From the NCBI GenBank assembly GCA_034428935.1, contig DAOUHB010000064.1:1-48457 (forward strand): a DNA stretch of 48,457 bases, given 5' to 3'. Both the position numbers and the translations under genes were made by a program. This document shows positions 1-8,700 of the stretch, piece by piece; positions within the stretch are counted from its first letter, which is position 1, and every line of letters starts with the position of its first letter. The stretch is from JAAYZQ01 sp034428935. Lineage in GTDB: Bacteria > Chloroflexota > Anaerolineae > JAAYZQ01. The notes beneath the pieces are model-generated. The model saw nothing but the letters and a program-made list of their open reading frames with translations, was not told where the DNA came from and ran no database searches.

Positions 1-14
1 AGCCGCCCCCACTT

Positions 15-43
15 TTGCCGCCCGCCGCCTTTTCGAGTATAAT
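15..43 (+). promoter_or_regulatory. sigma-70-like promoter of trpS
   Basis: The -35 element TTGCCG (15-20) and a perfect -10 TATAAT (38-43) are separated by 17 bp. Transcription would start near 50, giving a leader of about 54 nt before trpS. The same TTGnnn-17-TATAAT pattern recurs before many genes in this window, which supports the call. Confidence 0.75.
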
Positions 44-103
44 GCCGGGCTGGAGCCATGCCAAGGGTTTCCACGCAGCAAAACGCAAAGGAGCCGAGTC
101 GAG

Positions 104-1084
104 ATGGGAAAGAAGGGACGGGTTTTCAGTGGGGCAAGGCCGACGGGCAGGCAGCACCTGGGCAACTACCTGGGCGCCGTCCGCAATTACGTGGCCCTGC
201 AGGACGACTACGAGTGTATCTACTGCGTGGTCGATCTGCACGCCCTCACGACCCTGGAGCACACGGACAAGCTCCGGGATTGGACCCGGGAGATGACGCT
301 GGACTGGCTGGCGGCCGGCATCCGGCCCGAGGAGACCATCCTCTTTGTCCAGTCCCACGTGCCCCAGGTCACCGAGCTGCACACCATCTTTTCCATGGTC
401 ACGCCCCTCGGCTGGCTGACCCGCCTGCCCACCTTCAAGGAAAAGGTGCGCCAGAGCCCGGAGAACGTGAACTACGGGCTGGTGGGCTACCCCGTCCTCA
501 TGGCTGCCGACATTGCCCTCTACAAGGCCGACACGGTGCCGGTGGGCGTCGACCAGGCGCCGCACCTGGAGTTCACCCGCGAGATCGTGCGCCGCTTTAA
601 TTTCCAGTTCGGCGAGGTCCTCGTCGAGCCCCAGGCCAAGCATACCGAGTTCACCAAGGTGTTGGGCATCGACGGCGCGGCCAAGATGAGCAAGTCGCTG
701 GACAACCACATCGAGATTGCAGCCACGCCCGACGAGATCTGGCAGCGGGTGCGCATGATGGTCACCGATCCGGCCCGCCAATACCGCACCGACCCGGGCC
801 ACCCGGAGGTGTGCAACGTCTTTTCCCTGCACGGCTTCTTCTCGGCCGGCGAGGTGGCCCAGATCGAGGCCGACTGCCGCTCGGCGGCCATCGGCTGCGT
901 CGACTGCAAGAAAAAGTTTGCCCGCAACCTGAGCGAGCACTTTGCCCCCTTCCGCGAGCGGCGCGCCCGCTACGCCGCCGATCCCGACTATATCCGCGAC
1001 GTGCTGGCCGACGGCGCCCGCCGGGCCGGGGCCATCGCCGACCAGGTGCTGGGCGAAGTCAAGGCCGCCGTCGGCCTGCCCTGA
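104..1084 (+). CDS. trpS: tryptophan--tRNA ligase
   Basis: This cytoplasmic class Ic aminoacyl-tRNA synthetase charges tRNA-Trp with tryptophan using ATP. The 326-residue length is normal for bacterial TrpRS. The HIGH-like ATP-binding segment TGRQHLGNYLGA lies at about residues 14-25, and a perfect KMSKS loop is at residues 194-198. The family segment GYPVLMAADIALYKAD, which lines the tryptophan pocket, and the following VGVDQAPHLEFTREI are present. The ATG at 104 has the ribosome binding site AAAGGAG ending 10 nt upstream and follows a strong promoter at 15-43. The stop is 2 nt before the lepA start, so the two genes are probably co-transcribed. Confidence 0.97.
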   Translation: MGKKGRVFSGARPTGRQHLGNYLGAVRNYVALQDDYECIYCVVDLHALTTLEHTDKLRDWTREMTLDWLAAGIRPEETILFVQSHVPQVTELHTIFSMVTPLGWLTRLPTFKEKVRQSPENVNYGLVGYPVLMAADIALYKADTVPVGVDQAPHLEFTREIVRRFNFQFGEVLVEPQAKHTEFTKVLGIDGAAKMSKSLDNHIEIAATPDEIWQRVRMMVTDPARQYRTDPGHPEVCNVFSLHGFFSAGEVAQIEADCRSAAIGCVDCKKKFARNLSEHFAPFRERRARYAADPDYIRDVLADGARRAGAIADQVLGEVKAAVGLP

Positions 1085-1086
1085 CG

Positions 1087-2889
1087 ATGCAGCAAGCGCA
1101 CATTCGCAATTTCTGCATCATTGCCCACATCGACCACGGCAAGAGCACCCTGGCCGACCGGCTGCTGGAGCGCACCGGCACCATCACTCAGCGCGAGATG
1201 ATGGACCAGGTCCTCGACGCCATGGACCTGGAGCGCGAGAAGGGCGTCACCATCAAGGCCTCGGCGGTGCGCATGGAGTATACCGCGCCCGATGGGGAGG
1301 TCTACGAGCTGAACCTCATCGACACGCCGGGCCACGTCGACTTTACCTACGAGGTGAGCCGCGCCCTGGCTGCCTGCGAGGGGGCGGTCCTCGTCGTGGA
1401 CGCCACCCAGGGGGTGCAGGCCCAGACCCTGGCCAACCTCTACCTGGCCCTGGACGCCAACCTGACCATCGTCCCGGTCATTAACAAGATCGACCTGGTC
1501 TCGGCCCGGCCGGAGGAGGTGGCCCAGGAGGTGGAGGACCTGCTGGGCATTCCCGCCGGCGAGGCCATCTATGCCTCGGCCAAGGCGGGCACGGGGGCCG
1601 AGGACGTGCTCCAGGCAGTGGTGCAGCGCATCCCGCCGCCCGCGGGCCGGCCCGACGCGCCGCCGCGGGCCCTCATCTTTGACTCTCACTATGATTCCTA
1701 CAAGGGTGTCGTGGCCTATGTCCGCGTCGTCGACGGCACACTGGGCTCGGGCGACCTCCTGCTGCTCATGTCCAACGGGCTGGAGGTCGACCCCATCGAG
1801 ATCGGCATCTTCCGGCCCGGCATGCAGCCCACCCAGCGCCTGGAGGCGGGGGAGGTCGGCTACGTCGCCACCGGGCTCAAGACCCTCCAGGAATGCCGCG
1901 TGGGCGACACGATTACGCTCAAGGAAAACCCGGCCGGCAAGGCGCTCCCGGGCTACCGCCCGGCCAAACCCATGGTCTTTGCCGGGCTCTATCCCGCCGA
2001 GGGCGAGGATTATACCCTGCTGCGCGACGCCCTGGCCAAGCTGCAGTTGAACGACGCCTCCATTGTCTACGAGCCCGAGACCTCCCACGCCCTGGGCTTT
2101 GGCTTTCGCTGCGGCTTCCTGGGGCTGTTCCACATGGACATTGTCCAGGAGCGGCTGGAGCGCGAGTACGATCTGGACATCGTCTTTACCTCTCCCAGCG
2201 TCGAATACCAGGTGCTCAAGACCGACGGGCAGGTCCTGGCCATCGACAACCCTGCCGACCTGCCGCAAGAGACCGAGATTGCCCAGGTCGAAGAGCCGTG
2301 GATGCAGATCCAGATCTATACCCCGGCTGAGTACATCGGCCCCGTCATGGACCTGGTGGTCAAGCGCCGGGGCGAGATGATAAAGATGGAGTACCTGGAC
2401 AGCAGCCGCGTGCTCCTGACGTACGAGGTGCCTTTGGCCGAGATCCTGGTGGACTTTTACGACCAGCTCAAGAGCCGCACCAAGGGGTACGCTTCGCTGG
2501 ACTATAGCCTGGCAGGCTATCGCCCCGGCGACATGGTCAAGCTGGACGTCCTCGTCGGCGGCCAGCCTGTGGACGCCCTGTCCATCATCGTCCACCGCGA
2601 CCAGTCCTTTTACAAGGGCCAGCGCCTGGTGACCAAGATGAAAGAGGCCATCCCCCGCCAGTTGTTCGACGTCGCCATCCAGGCGGCCGTCGGCAAGCGC
2701 GTCATCAGCCGCGCGAATGTAAAAGCTTTGAGGAAAGATGTGCTTGCCAAGTGCTATGGAGGTGACATAACGAGAAAGCGAAAGTTGCTGGAGAAACAGA
2801 AAAAAGGCAAGAAAAGGATGAAGATGGTCGGCCAGGTCGAGATCCCGCAGGAAGCCTTTATGACCGTCTTGCGCCTCGACGAGGATTAG
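1087..2889 (+). CDS. lepA: elongation factor 4 (LepA), ribosomal back-translocase GTPase
   Basis: LepA/EF4 is a translational GTPase that binds the ribosome and remodels stalled or mistranslocated complexes. The protein is 600 residues, the usual family length. The G1 loop AHIDHGKS is at residues 13-20. The G3 DTPGH and G4 NKID motifs follow, then EF-G-like domains and the LepA-specific C-terminal domain ending in the very basic stretch KRKLLEKQKKGKKRMK. The reading frame stays open far upstream, into trpS, but the family N-terminus (MQQAHIRNFCIIAHIDHGK) fixes the ATG at 1087. It lies 2 nt after trpS and 3 nt before an MFS gene, so it is the middle gene of an operon. Confidence 0.98.
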   Translation: MQQAHIRNFCIIAHIDHGKSTLADRLLERTGTITQREMMDQVLDAMDLEREKGVTIKASAVRMEYTAPDGEVYELNLIDTPGHVDFTYEVSRALAACEGAVLVVDATQGVQAQTLANLYLALDANLTIVPVINKIDLVSARPEEVAQEVEDLLGIPAGEAIYASAKAGTGAEDVLQAVVQRIPPPAGRPDAPPRALIFDSHYDSYKGVVAYVRVVDGTLGSGDLLLLMSNGLEVDPIEIGIFRPGMQPTQRLEAGEVGYVATGLKTLQECRVGDTITLKENPAGKALPGYRPAKPMVFAGLYPAEGEDYTLLRDALAKLQLNDASIVYEPETSHALGFGFRCGFLGLFHMDIVQERLEREYDLDIVFTSPSVEYQVLKTDGQVLAIDNPADLPQETEIAQVEEPWMQIQIYTPAEYIGPVMDLVVKRRGEMIKMEYLDSSRVLLTYEVPLAEILVDFYDQLKSRTKGYASLDYSLAGYRPGDMVKLDVLVGGQPVDALSIIVHRDQSFYKGQRLVTKMKEAIPRQLFDVAIQAAVGKRVISRANVKALRKDVLAKCYGGDITRKRKLLEKQKKGKKRMKMVGQVEIPQEAFMTVLRLDED

Positions 2890-2892
2890 GCC

Positions 2893-4074
2893 GTGGCCCG
2901 CAAGGCCGCCCCTGGGCGTCGTTGGCCCCTCGCCTTTTACCTGGCCCTGGCGGCCAACCTGTTCTTTTTCGCCAGCTTTCAGTGGAGCTACGTGACGCTC
3001 CCGGGCTTTATCCAGGAGCTGGGCGGCGGTGCGGCCGAGATCGGCCTCGCCTTCGGGCTCTCCACCCTCAGCGCCGTCGTCCTGCGGCCCTTTATCGGGC
3101 CTCTCATCGACCGCTGGGGGCGCAAGCAGGCCCTCCTGGTAGGCAGCTTTCTCTTTGCCCTGGAGCCGGTGCTCTATACCCTGGTGGGCTCCATCGGTCT
3201 CTTCCTGGCTGTGCGCCTGATCCGCGGCCTGGCCATCGCCGCCTTTACCACGGCCTACACGACCCTCGTGGCCGACCTGGCTCCGGCCGAGCGACGGGGC
3301 GAGGCCGTGGGCCTGGCGGGCGTGACCAACAACGTGGGCATGTTGTTCGCCCCTGCCCTGGGGGCCGCCATGCAGGTGCGCTGGGGCTACACGCCCCATT
3401 TCTGGGGCGCAGCGGCCCTCGCCCTGGTCAGCTTTGCCCTCGTGCTGCCCCTGAAGGAGGCCCGGGGCTTCTCGCAGGCGGTGCCCGCCGGGCCCGGCTT
3501 CTGGTCGGTGGGGCGCCTGCGCCCCGTGTGGCTCGCCTCGTTCGCGGGCACCGGCCTGGCGGTGGGCTATGGGGCAGCGTTGAGTTTCATGCCGCCCTTT
3601 GCCACCGAGCGCGGACTGGGTGCCGCGGGCGGCTACTTCACGGCCTTTGCCCTGGCGGTGATGGCCAGCCAGGCCACCGCCGGCTGGCTTTCCGACCGGT
3701 TGGGGCGCCGGGCGGTGGTTTTGCCGGGCATGGTCGTCGCCGGGCTGGCCAGCGCCGGCCTGGCCATGGCCTGGACCGACCTGGCGCTCCTGGCTGCCGG
3801 CGCGGGCCTGGGCCTGAGCTGGGGGCTGGTGCGCGCCGGCCTGGACGCGAGCCTGGTGGACAGCGTGCCCGGCGCGTCACGCGGGGCCGCCTTTGCCTTT
3901 CTCTATACCTGCTTTGACGCCGGCATCGGCGCCGGTTCCTACGGCCTGGGGCTCCTGGCCGAGGCCGAGGGCTATGCCGCTGCCTTTTACGCGGCCGGGG
4001 CCTGGGCCGCCGTAGCCCTGGCCGGTTACCTTGCCTGGGGTCGCCGGCCCGGGACGGTCCGGGACGGCGCGTAG
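2893..4074 (+). CDS. MFS transporter
   Basis: This is an inner-membrane major facilitator superfamily permease of 393 residues with about 12 predicted membrane helices. The MFS signature between helices 2 and 3 is readable as GPLIDRWGRKQALLVGS, and the matching loop in the second half is GWLSDRLGRRAVVLPGM. The N-terminal positive stretch ARKAAPGRRW is followed at once by helix 1. Translation starts at a GTG 3 nt after the lepA stop, which indicates translational coupling. The substrate cannot be read from sequence. The single-domain drug or metabolite exporter type is most likely. Confidence 0.88.
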   Translation: MARKAAPGRRWPLAFYLALAANLFFFASFQWSYVTLPGFIQELGGGAAEIGLAFGLSTLSAVVLRPFIGPLIDRWGRKQALLVGSFLFALEPVLYTLVGSIGLFLAVRLIRGLAIAAFTTAYTTLVADLAPAERRGEAVGLAGVTNNVGMLFAPALGAAMQVRWGYTPHFWGAAALALVSFALVLPLKEARGFSQAVPAGPGFWSVGRLRPVWLASFAGTGLAVGYGAALSFMPPFATERGLGAAGGYFTAFALAVMASQATAGWLSDRLGRRAVVLPGMVVAGLASAGLAMAWTDLALLAAGAGLGLSWGLVRAGLDASLVDSVPGASRGAAFAFLYTCFDAGIGAGSYGLGLLAEAEGYAAAFYAAGAWAAVALAGYLAWGRRPGTVRDGA

Positions 4075-4143
4075 CGCTGGAGGGAACGTGCTTCCACAAT
4101 TCCGGTGCCGCCCGGCGATGGGGGCGGCAAGGAGTGTGACATC

Positions 4144-5502
4144 ATGACCCGACCTCTGGCCGGTCGCCGGGCTCGCCTCGAGGGCATGCCCGGCTTTGTC
4201 GTGGTGTGGGCCGGGCAGCTCGTCTCGGTTCTGGCCTCGAGCATGACCAGCTTTGCCCTGACCATCTGGGCTTACCAGGAGACGGGCAGCGCCACGGCCC
4301 TGGGCGCCGTGAGCACGGCTTTTATCCTCCCTTTCCTGTTGCTGTCGCCCATCGCCGGGGCCATGGTCGACCGCTACAACCGCAAGCTGATGATGATGGT
4401 CAGCGACCTGTCGGCCGTCCTCGCCACGGTCGGCATCCTCGTCCTGCACGCCTCCGGCTCCCTGCAGATCTGGCATCTCTTTGGCGCGTCGGCCCTCATG
4501 GGCCTGGGGAACACCTTCCAGTGGCCGGCCTACTCGGCGGCCATCAGCACCATGCTGCCCAAGGCGCAGTACAGCCGGGCCAACGGCATGATGTCCCTCG
4601 TCGAGACCGGCCCCTCGGTCCTGGCGCCCATGCTGGCCGGCGCCCTGCTGCCCCTTGCCGGCCTCAAGGGCATCCTTGGCCTGGACATTGCCACCTTTTT
4701 CCTGGCCATCGGCGCCCTCCTGGTCGTGCGCGTGCCCCAGCCCAAACGCAGCGCCGAAGGCCAGGCGGCCCAGGGCAACCTCTGGCGCGAGTCGATCTTT
4801 GGCTTCCGCTACATCCTGGCCCGCCGCAACCTCCTGGGCCTGTTGCTCTTTTTCCTGGTCCTGAACTTTGTCATCGGCATGGCCTACCAGGTCATCGCCC
4901 CCTTTGTCCTCGCCCGGACGGGCAACAGCAGCACCTCCCTGGGGGCCGTCCAATCGGCGTGGGCCGTGGGTGCCGTCGTCGGGGGCCTCCTCATCGGTAT
5001 CTGGGGCGGGTTCCGGCGGCGCATGACCAGCATCCTCCTGGGCGAGTTCTGCACGGGCATCATCGGGCTGATCCTGTTTGCCCTGGGGCGCGACCTGTGG
5101 TGGTGGATGGCGACGGCCGCGGTGGGGGCCATCTTTATGCCCTTTGTGAACGGCGCCAGCCAGGCCATCTGGCAGGCCAAGGTGGCGCCCGACTTGCAGG
5201 GCCGCGTCTTTTCTGCGCGGCGGCTCATCGCCTGGGCCATGGGTCCCATCACGCCCCTCATCGCCGGTGCCCTGGCCGACTATGTCACCGAGCCGGCCAT
5301 GGCCTCCTCCGGCTGGCTGGCGCGGACCTTTGGCCCCCTGGTGGGCACCGGGCCGGGCTCGGGCATGGCCGTCCAGTTCCTGCTGGCGGGCGTGGCCTAC
5401 GTCGCCCTGGTGGCCGCGGTCTATTTCTTTGTGCCCGCCGTGCGCAACCTGGAGGACATCCTGCCCGATCACGACGAGGTGGGAGAGGCGGCGCCGGCGT
5501 AA
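4144..5502 (+). CDS. MFS transporter, DHA3/EntS-like
   Basis: This is a second inner-membrane MFS permease, 452 residues, of the macrolide-efflux/EntS-like type. The helix 2-3 signature reads GAMVDRYNRKLMMMVSD. A C-terminal segment WQAKVAPDLQGRVFSARR is characteristic of this subfamily. The ATG at 4144 is chosen because AAGGAG (4129-4134) lies 9 nt before it. A GTG at 4105 in the same frame has no such site. It is separated from the upstream MFS gene by 69 bp and probably belongs to the same unit. The substrate is unknown. A fragment related to its C-terminal part sits at 44888-45133. Confidence 0.88.
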   Translation: MTRPLAGRRARLEGMPGFVVVWAGQLVSVLASSMTSFALTIWAYQETGSATALGAVSTAFILPFLLLSPIAGAMVDRYNRKLMMMVSDLSAVLATVGILVLHASGSLQIWHLFGASALMGLGNTFQWPAYSAAISTMLPKAQYSRANGMMSLVETGPSVLAPMLAGALLPLAGLKGILGLDIATFFLAIGALLVVRVPQPKRSAEGQAAQGNLWRESIFGFRYILARRNLLGLLLFFLVLNFVIGMAYQVIAPFVLARTGNSSTSLGAVQSAWAVGAVVGGLLIGIWGGFRRRMTSILLGEFCTGIIGLILFALGRDLWWWMATAAVGAIFMPFVNGASQAIWQAKVAPDLQGRVFSARRLIAWAMGPITPLIAGALADYVTEPAMASSGWLARTFGPLVGTGPGSGMAVQFLLAGVAYVALVAAVYFFVPAVRNLEDILPDHDEVGEAAPA

Positions 5503-5584
5503 GCGGCGGATTCAGACCACCGAAAACCCGCCGCGGAGGAGTAAAGCACAGCATCAGACGGGCCTTGCGCCCGTTGCCAGGAAA

Positions 5585-5617
5585 AAAGCACCCGAGCTAC
5601 ATCAGCTCGGGTGCTTT
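5585..5617 (-). terminator. intrinsic terminator hairpin, perfect 14-bp stem
   Basis: AAAGCACCCGAGCT (5585-5598) and its exact complement (5604-5617) enclose a 5-nt loop. On the minus strand the stem runs into six T residues (complement of 5582-5587), so it best serves leftward transcription of the RCC1-repeat gene. On the plus strand only TTT follows, so termination of the MFS operon would be weaker. Confidence 0.7.
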
Positions 5618-5671
5618 CCATACACAGGGGCTGCATCAACTGCGCTTTACCATCGCTCCACGTGCGCCCAT

Positions 5672-5704
5672 TCTTCCTGGAAGCTTCTTGAGCTTCCAGG
5701 AAGA
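5672..5704. repeat. second perfect 14-bp inverted repeat
   Basis: TCTTCCTGGAAGCT (5672-5685) pairs exactly with 5691-5704 around a 5-nt loop. No T tract follows on either strand. It lies 35 bp from the stop of the RCC1-repeat gene and has the same stem and loop sizes as the hairpin at 5585-5617. It may protect the 3' end of the transcript or help termination. Confidence 0.6.
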
Positions 5705-5739
5705 CCAGGGCGCTTGCACCGCGGGGTGGGTGGCGATGC

Positions 5740-8700
5740 TCAAGGTTGGTTCCTGACCAGCAGCGGCAGATAGGTCCAGAACCTGGGCTGGACGGTGAAC
5801 GACCAGGTGGCGGCGTAGGGGCTGACGTTTGCCGGCACGTTGTAGGCGGCCACGGTCCAGGTGTGAACGCCGCCGGCCAGGGGGCCGGTGGCATACTGGG
5901 TGGTGTTGCCCACGTCGTGCACCGTGCCATCCAGGTCGAGGTAGTAACCGGTGGCGTGGAGGCTGGCCTGCCAGGTCAGGGTCAGGCTGGTGGTGGTCAT
6001 GCTCGTGCCGTCGGCCGGGCCGAGCAGCACCGGTGTGGCCACAGCCGGGGCGCCCTCACTGACCGCCCACTCGGAAAAGGCGGTGATGCCGCCGCGGGTC
6101 ACGCTGCCGGCATCATAGGTGTCGCGTCCCCAGTCCCAGTTTGACCCCAGGTACCTGCTGGCGTACGGGTCGGCCAGGCCGGCGTGGGGCAGGGTCAGGC
6201 CGGCCGTGTAGCCGCTGCCCGTGGGCGTGATGCGCCAGTAGCGGCCGGTGGCGGTTGTCGGGTGGGCCTGGGGATGGTCCTGGTCGCGGCGGGCCACCAC
6301 CAGGGCCGACAGGCTGCCCGGTGTCACCACGTCCACCGTGACGCCGGCCAGGCCAAAAGCCCGCTCCCCCGCGCCGCCGATGGCCTTGCTCTCCACCGTC
6401 CAGCCCAGGTTGGTCAGCGCTCCTCCGGCGCTCACCTCTGAGGCGGTGGTCAGGCTGACCCCCACGCCCACGGCCAGGTCGTAAAAGGCCACGTCGCCGG
6501 CGATGGTCTGCACCTGGGCACCGTCAAAGCGCACGGTGCTCGCCCGCGCGGCAAAGGCGCCGCCGTGGCTCGTCCAGTCGCCGCTGAGGTTGAGGGCCTG
6601 GCCTCCGGCGCCGGCGTCCAGCAGGGCGGCGTTGAGGGTCAGGTCGCCGTTCAGGTCCAGGCCGGCGCCAAGCACCAGGGTGTTGTTGTGGCCGCCCGCG
6701 GCCAGGGCGGCGATCTCGGGCGCCGACAGCGCCCGGTCATAGATGCGCACGTCGTCGATCTGCCCCTGGAAGCTGCCATCGTAGCTGCCGCCCGAGCCCT
6801 TCCGGCTGCCGATGGACACCTCGTCGCTGTTGGCCAGGAGCGACGCCGGCGGCAGGCGGCGGTCCTGCTCCACCCCGTTCACGTACAGGGCCATGAGCTC
6901 CCGCCCGGCGTCGAACACGGCGGCCACGTGCGTCCAGCCGGCGGTGGCGGTCCAGACGTCGGTAGCCCGGACGTCATAGCCGCCGCCCCCGGCGCCATCG
7001 CGGACAAGGAAGCGAAACTGGCCGCCAAGGATATCGATGACGTACTGCTCGCCGCCATCGGTGCCCCGGGCGACGATGGCCGCCCCATCCTCCTGGGCCG
7101 TCGTCCTGTCGGTCCGCACCCAGGCGGCCAGGCTAAAGGCCAGGTTGTCGTCAAAGCCCAGGTCGGGTGCGCCGGCGACGAGCACGACGTCGTCCGTGCC
7201 GTCCAGGGCCAGGGCATGGGCGCTGCCAAAGGTCAGGGGGGCAGCCGTGGCTGTCCAGGCCGGGCCGTTGGTTAGCGTGCCGTCGTGGCCCCTGCCCGAG
7301 GCGTCGCCGGCGGCCGGGCCGCTGCCCTCGTCCAGGGGCCAGTAGCCCACCAGCCCGTCGCCCACGACCAGGCTGCCGTTCAGGATGGGCGCGCCGGTGA
7401 GGGTCAGGGCGCGAGTGACGGTCAGGTCCTCGCCGTAGGTGGCGCCGTGGGCGTCGACGATGCCGCCGAACTGGGCGCAGGCGGCGGCCTCCTGGAGCGC
7501 AACAAAACAGGGCTCGCCGCCGCCGCAGGCGCCGGCGGGATCGGCGTGGACCAGGGGCCCGCCGACGGTCAGGCTGTAGACCTCCTCGACGGAAAAGGGC
7601 AGGGGAGAGGAATCTCGGGCCCGCACCGTCCAGGTATAGAAACCCGCGGCCGCCGGCGTGCCGGTCAGGGCGCCGCCGGCCGACAGGGCCAGACCCGGCG
7701 GGGGTGTGCCGGCGATGGCCGTGTAGGTGTAGGGCGCCGCCCCGCCGCCGGCAGGGGGCAGGGCCTGGTAGTAAGCCTCGCCAGCCGGGGCGCAGGGCAG
7801 CGTGGCCGGCGCCAGCGACAGGCGCGGCGCCTGGCCGTAGGTGTTCTGCCCCCAGCAGGCCACGCCGCCGTCGGTCTTTAGCCCGCAGGTGTGAAAGCCC
7901 CCGGCGCCGACCTGGACAGAATCGCCGGCGGCATCCACCGACGCCGGCGCCTGGCCTTCGTCGTTCCGCCCCCAGCAGTCCACGCGGCCGTCGGGGCGTA
8001 CCCCACAGGTGTGCGAGTTCCCGGCGCTGACCTGGACATAGTCGCCAGCGGCGCCCACCGACGCCGGCGCCTGGCCGTTGTTGTTGTAGCCCCAGCAGGC
8101 CACGCTGCCATCGCTCTTTAGCCCGCAAGTGTGACTGTTCCCGGCGCTGACCTGGAGATAGTCGCCGGCGACATGGGCCGGCGGCGACGCCTGGCCGTAC
8201 AGGTCGTTCCCCCAGCAGGCCACGCGGCCGTCGGGGCGTAGCCCGCAGGTGTGCCAGGTCCCGGCGCTGACCTGGACATAATCCCCGGCGCCGCCCTCCG
8301 ACGCCGGCGCCTGGCCGTTGTCGTTCCTCCCCCAGCAAGCCACGCTTCCGTCGGGGCGCACCGCGCAGGTGTGCCAGGTTCCGGCGCTCACCTGGACATA
8401 GTCGCCGGCGGCGCCCTCCACCGCCGGCGCCTGGCCGTCGTCGTTGTTCCCCCAGCAGGCCACGCTTCCGTCGGCGCGTGTCCCACAGGTGTAAAAGACC
8501 CCGGAGCTGAGCTGGGACCGGCCATAGTCGCCGGGGTCGCCCACAGACGCCGGCGCCTGGCCGTCGTTGTTGCGCCCCCAGCAGGCCACGCGGCCGTCGG
8601 CGCCTGACCCACAGGTATGATAGCCCCCGGAGCTGAGCTGGGACCGGCCATAGTCGCCGGGGTCGCCCACCGACGCCGGCGCCTGGCCGTCGTTGTTACG

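Noticed and set aside
811..1086. In-frame extension of lepA upstream into trpS
   Set aside because: The frame is open, but the sequence is arginine-rich shadow of trpS. The LepA family N-terminus begins at 1087.
988..3399. Long open frame on the minus strand opposite lepA (about 800 codons), and similar ones opposite the second MFS gene and uvrA
   Set aside because: They are antisense frames kept open by high GC and biased third positions. The translations are low-complexity, rich in His, Gly, Arg and Gln, with no family motif, while the plus-strand genes are certain.
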